From assembly GCF_047663525.1 (NCBI RefSeq), contig NC_092587.1, forward strand, positions 35,455,001 to 35,519,000: 64,000 bases of DNA, written 5' to 3'. A program made the translations under genes and the position numbers. The notes beneath the pieces are model-generated. The model did no database searches, was not told where the DNA came from, and worked only from the letters and a program-made list of their open reading frames with translations. The DNA is from Anas platyrhynchos. Taxonomy: Eukaryota; Chordata; Aves; Anseriformes; Anatidae. Each line of letters opens with the position of its first letter. The first letter of the stretch is position 1. Positions 23,596 to 38,170 of the stretch are shown here, one piece after another.

Positions 23596-26500
23596 AACAT
23601 TTATAATTCCTTATAAAACATGCATCTTGGGCTACCATACATATACATCTATCTCATAAATATTGCAGTCATTTGTTTCTTCCCAGCGCCTTATGTTTCA
23701 TCCATCATCCTACCCTGATGACCAGCAATTTCTGCTCAGTACAGCATGCCAGCATTCAAGGCAATGTAAAATAGCTGTCAGCAAAGGCAATAAGTTATTC
23801 TGTGTTTTTTAGCTTGCATTTGACATGGATGGAAATGAGACATGAGGCTGAAAGAGGGGCAGAAGGACAGAAACCTGATGTTTCAACAGCATGAGAGAAA
23901 TGAGGTCTGGGGTCACCCAGCAAGCTTCACTTTAGAAAGCTTGAAGTATTGCCCAAGACAGCAGCTTCACTTTCCTCTCTAAGTCAGCCATGTGATGCTT
24001 CTACTACCATGTTATTAGTATGTTCTGGAGGCCACTGTTTCAATAGTCACCCGTGAAGTGACTATTATGAAATAACACAGTGTAAATACACTCTTGCCAG
24101 AGACAAAAGACTGCCAGCAGCTGAGGCACTGAGGATTTGGGTAGATTTTCCCTGGGTTTATCCCAGACGTACTTCTATGTTTGGCTTGCTGTAAGCTAAA
24201 TACATAGGCTTTGAAGAGAGCTGAGATCTCTGAGCAAGTGGGCTTTATTTAAACAATAAATCCATTACATGGTAGTAGAAGTGGAATGAAACCAGAAGCA
24301 CTTAAGACAACCGCAAAGGCATACGGGTATTGGCAGCGGTCACAAGTTCAGATACTCCTGCAGAGATGGAAGACTTATTATCCATCATTTTCAAGGCTGT
24401 TGATGACTGGATGAAGTGGAAAACAAAGTAGGAGCATTTAAGATGAGGACAAGCCCCTAAAGAGCAAAACAGAAGAGGAGCAGTACGTCTGATAAGATTA
24501 CAGGCTAACCTGTAATGCTGTCTTTGATTTTGGTGACTGTAGAAGCAAAATTTTTGTTATTTTCATTAGAAAGTTTGAATAAATATTTTTTAGCTTCCTC
24601 TGAAGCATGTTCTACTTTAACTTCACAAGGATTCTGTGAAAAATTTCGGCACAGCTCTCTTTAACACAGTATTGCAACATTACTGGCATACAGAAATGAT
24701 GCATGTTAGAAAAGCTACAGCTTGCTACTGATTTGACACTTAAGATGGTAATTGCTATGGCTATACAAGTGAAGAATGTGAAGATGTAACAAGACACACT
24801 GTGGGGTCCTAGTAATTCCATAGGCAAAATTCATGTTACCACCCAGTGCTGATCATTTAAGAAACAACAAACATCTTTCTGATAATAACACGGACATCCT
24901 GATATGCCATTAGACATCCCTTTCATGAATGCCTTCTAAGAATGCCCCATGGAGCAAAAGTCACAGAAGTGAAGCAGTGTCACCAAGGAGGGCCAATTTC
25001 ACAGTCCAGACTTCCTTCAACTAGTTCTGGCAGATAGATCTGAGCCAAGTCACTGGTCCTTGGACACTGAGACACTTCACTCTCCCTCATTACTGACAGA
25101 GGGACAGAAGTTGTGGTGAAGATGTTGCTTGAATCTATTTTGGTTTCTGTTTTATGCTCTGTCCAACTCGAGCGTGCCCCTGCAGATCATCAAGATGTTG
25201 GACAAGCAGCTGTAATGCTACGTGTGTGGTCAAAGACCTAATATGATCCCTGTGGAGCTGCAGTGGAAGTGATGAATGAGGCCTGGTTCACACACCAAAT
25301 TAGGGCAAATCTCTGGGTCACCTTTTATGTCCACAGCACCCTGTAGTTCCGTTTCCCTTGGGGAAGGCTGTCAAGAAGCAGCTCCAAGTAATGGTCCACA
25401 AGGGAGCTATTTATTCAAGCAGTGAGCCTGATCTCTGATTACAGGCTGTGAAGGGAGCATGAGCAGCAGACTGTGGTACGAGATGGACTGCTGATGAACA
25501 GGGTATGTCTGGCCTGGGTTCTTTGAGGAAAGTTAACTCCATCCCAGCCAGACCCAGTACAACAGTTCTTACTGTCAGCCTTCCCCGAGTATCCTTCACC
25601 TGAATGGGCACTGAAGTCTCTTCATGGCAGACTGCCATTCAGGTTATTTTTGCTAGACAAAGTTGAATAGCTTTTATTTCAACAGCTATCACACGTGTTT
25701 CATCTCTGTGAGGTATGGCTGCCAAGAGGCTATACTTAAAGCCATACTTAAATCATTCTAAAAGTTCTCTCTGTTGATTATAATAACAGAAGCCTAGTTT
25801 TACCCGTGTCATTTTCATGCCTTGCTGTTCACTGAGAACTGAGTTCATCAAGGCCACAGGGCACAAAAAGCCACTCAGAGAAGGCTAGTGATCCTGATCC
25901 CGACAAGGTGATGATAGCTTGTCCTGTTACACTGCACACAAGTGCCTTTGGCTCAACTCACAACGAAATGCCTCTGCAGCACAGGTCCAGCAGGGAGTCT
26001 GCTACAGCCCCTACAGCCCTGACAGCCACAGGAAGGACAAGCAACACTTGGAACAACAAAGGGAGAGTTATATCAGATGTTACACAGCATGAGGCTTCTG
26101 TAGACTCCAGTTCAGACTAATCAGTCCAGATTATCAGTAGATACATTGAGCAGATGGACAGTTTGTCACCTGGACAGCGCTGTAGGCACCACATGCTTGT
26201 ATGTCCTTCACTGCAAGGAGCTGGGGAAGCAATATGGACTCAAACAAGACACCAGCTGTGCGCCTGCATCCATTCCCTGTTTGTCATCTCAGCTTGCTCT
26301 TCCTGTTGCACTTCTGACTGGCAATTCTGGTTCATGTTTCTCCTACTGAAAGCTGAATCAGGAATAAGGAAAAAATCCTTGAAGACTACTACTTCAAAGT
26401 CACATTTCTTTCCTTTCACTGGGGGTAGATGAGCTCTTGCTCACTGTTTTTGGTTGTTTGGTTTTATTTTTCCTGATTTTCACAGAAAGTACTGGTTTGC

Positions 26501-27613
26501 TGGAGAAACTGAAGATACATAGACTGCAGAGAGCAGAGCTGGAGCTCATTTTTATTTAAGCAATCAGTAAGCAATACTGCAATTCTTAAATAAAGGAAAT
26601 TTGAGGCAATGTGGGTTTTAATGATATGGTAGAGGCTTTTGTCTTCGAAGTGCTACGTTTGGCAAGAATGGAACAATTAGGGAAATATATTTGAATTATC
26701 TCACAGCAGAACCAGTCTCACCTCCCGAAATACCAAAGGTTCTCTGCTTTAGGATGCATGTTTTGAGATAGCTTCTCACTGTGGGGGGTTGTTTATACAA
26801 GAAGGTCCAAAGACCTAGAGCTAGCATCACCCATTCTGGGGCATTTACTCCCATTCCTCACCTCAACCCAGTATTTTAGCCATGCCAGGTAATGGATTGC
26901 AGCACTGTAGAAGAGTATTGCAAACAGTATCTGGCAGTCTGGGACTCATCCAAAGAGTTATTCCTCAAACCTTCCTTTGCTCAGCTCTCTGAAGCTCCTA
27001 ATGCCCCAGGTCACAGATGTATGAGCTTCTACCTAGCAAGATATCCTCTGTGCCACAGGGATAATAAGTTCTCTGTCTCTGATCTGGAATCTTGCATTGA
27101 CAGGGACTTGCCTGTAAATGGCAATGGGGAGGAACATGTACAAAAGCACTTGAATCCTACTTTATCCTGAGATCTTCCCTAGACTGCTTTCAGCAGCTAT
27201 GCATAGCATTACACTCTGTTAAGATCATCCAGATACACGTGACAACTGCAGCAACACCTTGTGTTCTTAAAGGTTGCTTTGCCCGCAACTTTACAAAAGG
27301 ATTGAATTTGCGCTTTACTTTTTATGAGCACGATGCCTTCCTCAAAGCAGCAGGTGGTTCGAACCATTTAGTCATGTTTGTTCTAGTATTTTTCCTCTGA
27401 TGATTGCCTTTACCGATGTTTAACTCCTGAGAAGCTAAGGAGACAGGCCCATGGTATCAAGAGCACTCTGAAAAACACTGGGAGAGATGTCCTCTGCCTC
27501 CGTATTTCTATGGAGGGCAAATGCAAGCTGGCCCTGACAGTGCTTGGCTCGGATAAGGGACTTGCTCCTGGAGCCATGTTAGCATGTGAAGTCTATGATA
27601 ATGAAATCAGGAA

Positions 27614-27617
<4 letters not shown>

Positions 27618-27653
<36 letters not shown>
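27618..27653. repeat. Poly(T) tract, about 36 nt
   Basis: An uninterrupted T run, preceded by GGAAAGC and followed by AATGGAAGG. A retroposed tail on the minus strand is possible, but no parent gene is recognised in the adjoining sequence. Confidence 0.95.
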
Positions 27654-27656
<3 letters not shown>

Positions 27657-28755
27657 GGAAGGGGTCATAGCATTGTACTGTCCTTTTATTTTGGGGGATC
27701 CCAACAACTGCTAGGATATTGGACTACAGGTTTTTCCAACTGGTATGAATAGAAAAAAAGACGCATTTTTCAGTGGTTACTGGCTGTTATCAATTAGGAA
27801 CATTGAAGTGCAGTTGGTATGGGTTTCTTTTTACCTCAAAACCTGCAAATAGAGCTTTTACGTGATGACTATTTACAAAAATGGAGCGTAGCCAGGCTGA
27901 TATTTATGTGGCACTTTTTTTTTTTGCCAGAGAAAAAACACTTTATAATATGGTGCTTTTCAATTGAAAATTTACATGTCTTTCTCTGGAAATCCTCTTT
28001 CGGCACATATTTTGATGTAACCCTTGTTTATCTAAAACATTTACGTAATTAATTCAAGCTGTTTATTGCTAAAAGCTCTCACAGATAACTACTCATCCAC
28101 ACAGTGGAACAACAAGACCTGATCAGACCAAACGGAGCAGATCTGTTGGGTGACCCAGTAAGGCCCAATATTAATCTTTACATCTGAAAATTAAGGAGGT
28201 TAGATTACACTAAGCAACACTGAAGCCGAGCACTGGCTGTAGCGCTCACCCAGTGAGCTCATGAGCATCTGGTCCACTGCTCACCCTGTCCAGGGCTGTG
28301 TATGGACCAACCCCATTTGAAGCCCCCAGCTCTGATCCAGATGCCAAGGAATATAAAGGAAAGAAAGGAATTAATTGTCTGTGCATTGGTGCTGGGATGA
28401 TGGGTGACCAGCAAGAGGAGCTACAACTGTTCCTTTAAATGCTGCCTGCCTGGGGTTTTTTCAGACCTGCGTGATGATTCAGACAATTAGGCTATTAAAA
28501 CCATGGCTTACGGCATGCTTAACAAATACAGAGAGGGCAAAAAGGAGAATGGAGTAGGTCTCTGTGTCAAACGTGTCACTGTCTCTCTGAGTCACTAGCA
28601 ACTTGAAAATAAATTGCCATGGTTACATCTGGATGAGTGCTCTGTGGAGGCTGAAATGGACTCACATGTTGGTATTTGCCACAGACCATCATATCACTTC
28701 AGTAAACACAACAACCAGCACATAAACAGCTGTCTGTAATATGTAGGGAGAAAAA

Positions 28756-28772
28756 TAATAATAATAATAAAA
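28756..28772. repeat. AAT microsatellite
   Basis: A short ATA/AAT trinucleotide run. A related imperfect AAT/ATT inverted cluster lies near 29.84-29.88 kb. Confidence 0.85.
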
Positions 28773-30379
28773 CACTGTAATGGATTTCAATACAAGTGAT
28801 TTAAAAACAAGACTCATAAAACCAGAATGAAATGTCTTTGAAACTCTTTGGTATTACAGATGATGACGTGCTAACTAGAAAAACACCACATCCAATACCA
28901 GGGGATTTCACTCTTGCAAGAACTTATTGAAAAGGAGAGGAGAAGGGACACTACCACAACAAAGCAGTAGTTGGTTAGGTTACGCTGGTCATGTTTCAGT
29001 CACAGCCTGTTTGCTACAGAGCAGAACGTCAGCGTCAGCCAGCGCTGCAGATTGGGTAATTAGCCACAGAAACAATTCAGTCCAGGTTTTTGCTTTTGGT
29101 TTTGGTATTTTTTGAGGGTGGGGGCAGAGAGAAATATTTTCCAGTACTGGAAATACCTAAATCAACACTGGGCCTTGTTCTGAAATAAAATGTTCTGTTT
29201 CAGTCTGAACTATTGCACCCAAAGCAGACATTAATTCTCCAAATTTATGCTTTATATAATGCAGGAGATCAATCTAGGCTTTTTCTGTCCTTACTAACAG
29301 TGAGCATTGATATAGGTTAGAGTCATAACTTACTGGATGCCAGATGCCCAGGCACTTGGTGTTCTCAGTGTAAACACTATAAGCTAAACTTTAAAAATTA
29401 ATATATTGCAAGGTTTAATTTTGTTTATTTATTTATTTTACAATTTTATCTCCAGTAGGAGCCACTCAGTTTACTTTTTCCTGTATATGCTATATGCTTA
29501 GACAGATATCAGCAGTATTTTCTAACATCCAGATAACGTGGAATATCATGGCAAATACAAGAACTGTTTTCATGTACCAAAGCCAGAAGAAGAGAGTTAT
29601 TATCCAGAAAGCCAATGGTCTATCAACAAGTATCCCACAGGGACCAGGAGCCAGGGTGTTTATGAAAACAAAGGAGGAGCTGGCGTGTTGTCAAGCAGCT
29701 CTAGCACCCACACTCATTTCTTACTTGCTTTTCATTGTCTTCATGCACCAGCTTTATTTTTCTGTTCCTGGTCAAGACAGAATGTCGGGCCTCCTGAGCT
29801 ATAACTGAATACTTGGACACTATGCACTCTGTTATCATCACTTAATAATAATGTGGAATTATTATTAATAATAATGATTATGACAATGATAACATTAACT
29901 GTGATAAAATAAGATATTGGAAAATACATATTTTATTTTTTTTTTTCCCTAGAAAAGAATTTCCTATAGTCTGACATTGTAAGTTGAGCCCTGTGAAGAT
30001 GAACTAGTTATCATTCTGGTTTGTCCCTGGGATGCCCAGATTTTACAGAACATGATCAAATCAACAGCATGTGAGCTTTCCTGCTTCACATGTAATATTG
30101 AGAGGAACTTGAAAGGTTAGCAGGGTTGTTGTTTTTATTTTGCTGACAAAACATGTTTCCTGTATCTATCAACCAACTAGATCAGGTAGTCAAATGTCAA
30201 ATGGTCCTTCGTTTGTCTGTAACTTTTGAACCTTTCTTTGAAAGAGTAGTTTCACTGCTCTGTGTATCCCTCGGTCTATTTGCCATGAGAAATTTTGCCC
30301 TTAGTATTCTAAAAATACCATACCCTGGATTTCTCATCAACTGTACATCCTGAGGCATTTTTACTTTAATATAGTCTCA

Positions 30380-30404
30380 GGGAAAAAAAAAAAAAAAAAA
30401 AAAA
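30380..30404. repeat. Poly(A) tract
   Basis: About 24 consecutive A. No retrogene was recognised upstream. Confidence 0.9.
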
Positions 30405-31449
30405 GGATTTCTGCAAAACACCCAGGTTGAGCCAGTTTGAAACAACCAGGAGTATGCTGATAAGAGTATAAAGGAATTGAAATTTAAGACAGCAGTGAAG
30501 TACATTCAGACTCCGTCTTTGCACAGCAGGGCCTCCTAAATGGCGTTTGTGGGAGGAAAAGTAAGCTCACCCTGAAGTGGAAGAAAAAGGAAAAAAGGAT
30601 TATGCCCTTTCTGGTAGAAATGCTGTTCACAAGCATTTCTTGACTCCTAATGATAGTATATTTAACAATGCATCAATTATTATCATTTTTTAATCCTATT
30701 TTGCAATTGGTTACTACAGGCCTCAGCTGATGAGCCTGGGCCTTCCTGTATGCACCAAAATTGCCGCTTAGTGTCCAAATCAAACATTTCATTTCCATAA
30801 GCAAAATTTACCATATTCCCCCAAGAAAGGCTTGCCACTTGGGCTGCAGAGATGAAAAAAAAAAAGGCCTCCCATGGGTGGAAGCACTGGGTGACAGCAG
30901 GCTGTGTGCGGAAAGCCAGAGGCAGGGGCAGAGCAGGTCTGCCTCTGGCCTGGTCACGGTGCTCGCAGGAGACTGCTGGTGCTTTGGGCCATGGAGGAAC
31001 CACCATGGTCCTCTGCTGTTATGTCTCTGTGGAGGAAAAGGCTGGCCTGAACCTGCACCCACTGGTGTGGAAGGCAAAGCTGCAGCATTAATGGTGTTTG
31101 CAGAGGAAGCTTGTAGCTGGAGAGATGGTTTCACACCTCATTTCACAAGCACAGAGCTCGATTAAACACAAGTCCAGTCACTGTTCGTTAAGGTGAGGAA
31201 GGCTGGGCTACAGACGAGAGCCCAGCCTAAAAACTGAGGGATCTGAGGACAGTTTGAGGTTCTGCCACAGACTTTCCGTGACTTGGATGTACTGAGTATG
31301 GTGGCGCTGCCAATCCGGGCCTGGGCTTACTTGCTGTAGTGATTCAGCAGTGCCAGCTCTCTCTCTACTTCTATTTTCAAGACAGCTAAATTTGCATTCA
31401 CACTATAGATGTTGTTTCGCGGCACAACTTTCCACATGGCAGGTGGTTT

Positions 31450-31491
31450 TCTAGTGAGATGACATTTTGTTCTAGTGAGATGACATTTTGT
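31450..31491. repeat. Perfect 21-bp tandem duplication
   Basis: The unit TCTAGTGAGATGACATTTTG plus T occurs twice back to back without a mismatch, which suggests a recent slippage or duplication event. Confidence 0.95.
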
Positions 31492-34400
31492 TCCTAATTA
31501 ACGCACGCAGCTCTTTGCTAAGGCTAGGTGATCAAAACAAGCCCTGCCAAGAAGAAAGGAAAAAAATCACCCACAGCTTTCATACTGGGCTAGCTTTCTT
31601 AACCGTTTCAAACAATTACTTCTGAAGACTCTGCAAAGTAAACCCTTTCTTCCTGTTCCTTTTATGCTTGTTAGATTGTGTTTATATTGCCCTGTGCAAG
31701 ATCATGGGCAAGGTGAGACCATCAGAGAGCATGCTGCTTGGGGAGATTTAGAAGGGCTGCCAGCCTCTCTGATGTTCCCTGCTCTCCCTCAATAAATTTA
31801 CATTCTAGTGAAAATGAATGCTGAGCTGTTGTTTATCATCAGAGAATTTACAAATTCAGCCATGGAAAAAAAGATTTTGGAAGACAATAACCTTTACATG
31901 GTCATGTTCCCTTCTGGAGAACAGAAACCACAAGACAGTAGGTGGCAACTGATGTAGGCTGAAGCAGCAGAGCTCTGGAAAATGACCTCACTGGAAACAA
32001 GGCTGAGAGTCTGGGTCATTTACAGATTGGTATGGGAGAACTGGTGGAACTGTTTGTTTACCAAATCCTGGCTCCCAGCACTGACTTTTACATGGACTAG
32101 GAGATGCTGCTGCTCAGCACTTGCATTCACACCTGTACAGCTCAATGCAGGGTGCTCATCATGTGCTACACCTTAATGGCCTGCATTTTCGTGTTAGCTC
32201 AGAGCACGACAGTCCTTTCTGACGCCCACCAGTGAGGTAGAGGTGTAGTGATCCAGGAAGGGTCAGAAGAACCGAAGTGAGTTTCCAGACTTGGAGTGAA
32301 CATGTAGAGACTTGGTCTTATCACAGATCTGGAGAGGTGTGTGTCAGCAGAGGTGCAGGCACCCATCAAAAGGGAAAACACACAGTCGGTACGGCAACAC
32401 AGGAGAAAAGAAACCTGCTCTTGGGAGAAAGAGGAGCTGTTCTTCATCTCACTCATGAAACTCTCCTCAAAGGGTTTTTTTTCTTTAACTCAGCCCACTA
32501 CAAAGGGAAGTTATTAAAATATGAAAAGATGCTGGGATAAAGAACGTCGCTGTGTGCTCAGTTGGGAAATCCACACTAATATCCTAATGAACTTTTAGCT
32601 AAGACACAGCAGTCTCTTTTTCTTACCTGGTACTGTCAGGAAAATTATCTTATTTGTCCCCACAGTGTGAGTCATCTATAGACAAAATAAAAAGGAGCTT
32701 ATTGCATGTGCTTGCAGTAATTAATGACACCCACATAAAACAAGACTTTTGCCCCTTCTGTGAGCAAAAGCTTAACTTGCAGAAGGATCCTTTTGAACAC
32801 AGTGGCACTAAAGTTATCGGAGGCTTAGCACAAAGCCTTTTTGTATTGCTTTGAAGCTGTTTATGAGGGTCTTGCAGTGACGGAGAATAAAGTCACCTTT
32901 CTCCCCTCCATGATCCTTCATTACAAGTTCCCCAAGGACCATAGAGATGCAAGGAAAATATTAAATATTCATTTCAAAAGGTTAACACTTGTGCAACAAG
33001 ACTTTCATAGGGTTTATGCAAAAACACACTTGAGACTTTGCTGTGCTTCTGTACATAAATCCTAAATCACCCACTCAGGAACAGTCACGTCTGTCTCTTT
33101 CTCTACACTGTACCACAAGAGTGTATTCCTCCCGTACTTCATCATTTTATCATCAGACAGCTTTAAATAACCCTCCATCTTCAGAAAATTACAGGGTATG
33201 GTGGACTAAATATGACAAGCAATAATCCTTACCAGCTTTGTCATGGAACTAAGGGTAGAGCTGCCTCTTTTAAATTGTTTTTATACCTTGAGGAGTTCCT
33301 TCTTTAAAGCATATGTGTTGTCTTCTTCATTAAAGTTTGCAACCATGCTGAATCACATTTCTTTTCTAATCATATATTATGCAAATTGGATTTTAAAAAA
33401 TGTGACCTTGCCTCACTTAGGATGCCTTACCTCTCTGGGTTCAGACAACATGCTGGAGCAGTACAACCATCTACTTATTCTTTGCCTTTTTCTCAATGTC
33501 ATTTCTGGTTTCCTCTTTCTGAGGGATAAAAAATTTAACAAAATTATAGCTTCTGGTATTCTTAGCTTTTTCTTATTACTTTCAGTAATAAGAGACTTCC
33601 AGTTTTCATTATCTAAGCTGCTTTTCTTGCTTGCAAAAAAAAAATCAGGCAGAACGGTATTTTGATCTGGGCCTACCCCCATCACCATCACCCTCCTCTT
33701 ATCCATGAAGTGGCTGCATATGAAATGGATGGAGCCTCCTGATGTCCCCAGCTGCAATCCAGTTGTTTGCATCCAGCCCTCCATCCCACTGGCTCCCAAG
33801 CACAGAGGAGCCCCATCCCTGGCTGTTGGCATCAGGGCACCATGAGCACTGCCCCAAGCTGCCAGAGCTGGGGGGAGCAGGGGGCTGCAGATACAGAAAG
33901 GCAGGTTCAGAAGGCAGGAATCCAGGGGAGTAGTGAGATCTGCTCTGGATTGGTCGCAGGGATGATTTGCTGGGGAAGACAGGAAGATCTAAGGGGATGA
34001 GGGATGCTGCAAGAGCTGTAGAGGTGCAGCAAAGTGGGGACTGAACTTTCTGTGCCTATGGAGACAGTGGTGGAAATCCCACTCATGGGCTATGCTTCTC
34101 AACTGGTTGGTGTCAGGAGGAAAGAAGAGAGATGGATTAAAGCTATGAGAGCTACCTTATGCCTTCTCCTTCTGGTTGCCAAGGGAGCTACACAGCTTTA
34201 CCTCTGTACAGCAGCAAGGAAGTGCAGTGCTGGGCAAAGAAGATCTGTGTCCCGCTTTTCGTTTGCTCTCATCAGACCCACCAGTACCTGTCTTAAAAAA
34301 CAAGAATCAAAAAGGCAAACACCTTAGTATGGTAAAAGATTAAGAAAAAGATACTTTTTGGTCCACGGACTTGGAGGACTTCTGAACAATTCCAAAGAGC

Positions 34401-37400
34401 AAGGTGAAAATTTTACCATTGTGGCAGGGCCCAGGAATGGAGAATGAGATGAGGTCTCGGGTAAGTATGAACTGGAGCTTGCTAGAATGAGATTTCTGTC
34501 AGTGAAAGGAATATCTCAGGTAAAATGCTTTCTAAACATTGCATATAGGGGTATTAAATTCCTTTCTAGAAAGGGATATCAAGTCAGAGTACCTGTTCTG
34601 TCTTCCCAGTTCAAGGTAGGGTGTTTCACTCTTTCAGGGTGTTTCTGGGTTGACTCATCCAAAGGTAACATGCAAACTGCTAAAAAGAAAAGTGACAGAG
34701 GTGTTCTTCCCTATCTCCAGCTTTTTTGAAGAGCTAATGGAAGACAAACCGATTGAAATTCTGCTTACCCAAGGCGAACAATTTTTTGATGCCTGAGTAA
34801 GGTATTGTTAGTGGGTTTTTTAATCATAGAAAACATGGGACAAGTAGGACTGTGTGCCTAGACTTGTAAATTTTCATGACAGCTTTGCATACTGGAATGA
34901 TTCATATAATGAAATAATGCTGGAAGTTAATAAAAGAAATGCAGCTTCTCACATCACCTAGATACTCTCAAAGATACAGAATCCTACAGCTTCCTCAAGC
35001 TGGTGAAACGGTGCCAAATGACTTCAGAAGCTTTGGAACATACACGTAAAGATCAATTCAAATTTTCCTTCCACGTTGGTACCTGCCTTGAGTGGTGATT
35101 TATCCAGGGCATTGTTCTAGCTTAAGGTAGGCAAAATACTTACTTAACGCAAACGTCAGAAACACTCCTGTAGTTCATTAGCAAGGTAATGGAAATCAGG
35201 GAAAAGAGACGGTCTTGCTCTAAATAACAATCTGGGCACAGTCCTATCCTAGAAGAGGGTTCAAGCAGACCTCAGGTGCCTGTCTCTGTAAGTGTGATAC
35301 AGACATCACTAAGTGGTTGGCCAGACACCCATCTTGCTCTGTGTACTCTTGTCTGCTTGACCTAGCAGTACCCTCTGCTCCCACTTTTGGGCATGCAGAG
35401 GATCAGGCTCATCAGAGCAGCAGAACAGCTGTTCTGTAACTAAACAGAGGCTACTTAGCCGGAGAGAGAAGAAAAGGAAACAAAAGGTTCAATGTCTATG
35501 ATTTATCCAATGAGCTCAAACTTAGTCTCCACATGGCTTAGTGTTGGATGCCTGGGTGCCAAAATGGCATCAGCAGCCTGTGCAAGGGCTTCATGCTGAA
35601 TGCACGGAGGTGGTCGGGTGTCATGTCTGTCTCTCACTGTGAGTCAGCAGGAGAAGCTGAACACAGGAGCCTGTGAGAAGCTGCTCCTCTTGGCACCGAG
35701 GTGCCACCTTCCAGGCAGGACCCGCAGCTCCTGGGGGCTCAGCCAGGATCTTACAGCTGCCCTCAGCAAAAGGGTGGCTGTGGGTTCGGTTTCCATTCCT
35801 GCTTGTGGATTTTAATGTAAGTAAAGCTTAGTGATAAACCATGACCAGCCTTTGGGAGGAAGGGATGTAGGAAGAAGAGGGGATTTCATCTTGCATCCTG
35901 AGCCAACTGACACCAGCACCAAAATTCTGGTGGTAGCAGCGCACCCGCCCTTCTCATCTCCTGCTAGCTCCTGTTATGTTGGTTTGCACACATATCAGCT
36001 TTGTAGCTCTCCGTCCTGATATGATTCCTTCTCCCCAGGCACTGCATAGCCTCATACCTGACTTTGCATAAATCTGGGAGAGGCCTGACGCAAGCCTCGG
36101 GACCCTGCTCTGCACGCCAAGTCCCTCAGGGCCATTACCTCATCTGGCTGCGGGCACCCGAGTCCTCTGTTGAACTTAGCCAAAGGAAGGAGCAATATAA
36201 ATCCGTTGAAGAAAAGTGGATACGAGAAGAAAAGGAAAAGCTTAACTGCAGGGGTAATTGTCAATACGCTGTGGGGTGTTTGGGGAAGGTGCAGCTGCTG
36301 CTGCTCTTGACGAGGCAGCCAAAGCTGCAGCTCAGCAGAGTGAGCCTGATCCGACTTGCTCCCTGCGCCTCCCGGGACTGAGTCATACTGCTCAGCATGT
36401 CCAGTTCGGGTACAAAACCCGTTCATTACATCGCCTCAGATCAGCTATGCACGTAGAATGGACCTGGCACTCATTTTTAACTGGCAATGATTGTCTTTAC
36501 CAACTTTTCCTAATTAGCGCAGATTCTCTCCATGACCTATTTCAGGAGCTGAGCAGCACAGCCAGGACTGGCTAATAGGAGCCTGCACTTTTGCTTTTGC
36601 AAAATGACAAAAAGCTGGTCTGTAACTTCATTTTTTCCCTCTAGCTACTGCAAAAAGGTTGTAGTTATAGAACAGGTGGTTTCAACGTTAAACAGGCAGT
36701 CCTCAACACTGAAGTCATTTTTAATCAAAGATTCTCTTCTCCATTTAATTTCCACATTATCCTACATCTACACAGAGCAGACGGAACCTCGCTTCCTCAC
36801 CAGACTGCAGAGTAAGGCCTGCTCTCATCTTTTTTCTCTTGTGGTCCTATCTGTTCTTCCTCCAGCTAATCTTATCATCCTCCCTGCCCAGCCACGTGGT
36901 TTAGGTGGTGGAGCAGGGACTGCTTCCCCAGCCAGCGCTGCCTGCGGTCTGTGGGCTGGGCATTTTCTTGGGCACTGAGACGTAGAGGTGAATCCATCCG
37001 GCTACAGCAGGTGTGATCTGTGGGAATGTTCTCTAACCGGTAGGCTGCTACACAAGGGAAAAGGTTCAGCTATGCTCCATGATTTAAAAAGATAAGTGTA
37101 GGTATCAGGAGCTGTCATCTGCCTCCTGTGGCCAAGGAAACATGGTCCCATGCCAGGAAGCTGAGGAGGGATCCCAGACTTATTCCCATGCACGTCTCCT
37201 GGCCTGCACAAGGCAAGTTCCTCACAGCATGCAGGATTTTCCAGACAATTGCTTCTCCCCACACTCCATACAAAGGAACAAAACAGCTAAGACTGCATTT
37301 GGCATTAGGTATTGCAGTGCTTGATTTGTAGGGACTAAAATCTCACACTGGGCCAAGATGATGTATCTAAAAAATATCCTCTGAAGTGCACTTTTCACTA

Positions 37401-38128
37401 ACCTTTTCAATAACCCTGCATCAATCCTTCACAGCTCTCTTTATGCAAAGAGATGTAAAATCATCCTAGTTTAACACAATTTTGGACAAAGCAAGAAAAC
37501 CTCCAACAAAAATATCATGTGCCAGGTGGCTCTGTCCCGCTCTGCCCTGACAGGTCGCCCCTGACTGCTTACCGACTTCTGAGTCATGTCCTATTGCCAC
37601 AGGTTTGGAGGTTTTTTTTTTTCTCTATGGGTACTTTCAAGTTAGGTGAGAAGGTTTCAGGGAAGGGAGGAGGGACAGACATAACTGAGTCTTCTAATTC
37701 GATTCCCTTCACTGTATGTTTAATACCATATGCTCATATTCATGCTACGTTTAACATATTTCTTTCCCTTTATAAAATTAGGTGATAAGTCCATACAGAC
37801 AGCAGGAAAAAATGTGTAACATGAATTTAGTGATAGAAATTCTGGGTATGAAGGAACAATGCCCCAGAGGCTTTGGCATTTGTTCTCGTGTAGCCATACG
37901 GAGAAAAAGCTGTAGAGAGCCGAGTATGATATGAAGGAGTACTACTAATGCCATCATCTCTTAGATCATCTCCCAGGGGCTGTTTTCTTAGAAGGAGTGA
38001 TCTAGCACTCAGTTACTTCCTGAAGCTTCCTTAATAGGCAATTAGGTGCAAAGACACCAAAAGAACACTACTGCAGTAGGAACTTGGGCACATTAATACC
38101 CTACTACCCCTCTTCACCTCCCCCCACT

Positions 38129-38134
<6 letters not shown>

Positions 38135-38168
<34 letters not shown>
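38135..38168. repeat. Poly(A) tract, about 34 nt
   Basis: An uninterrupted A run following CCCTC and followed by GGTAATG. Confidence 0.95.

Positions 38169-38170
<2 letters not shown>

Noticed and set aside
30761-31165. 134-codon plus and 108-codon minus open frames as a gene
   Set aside because: They overlap on both strands, have no recognisable motif or splice context, and one is driven by moderately GC-rich sequence and an A run.
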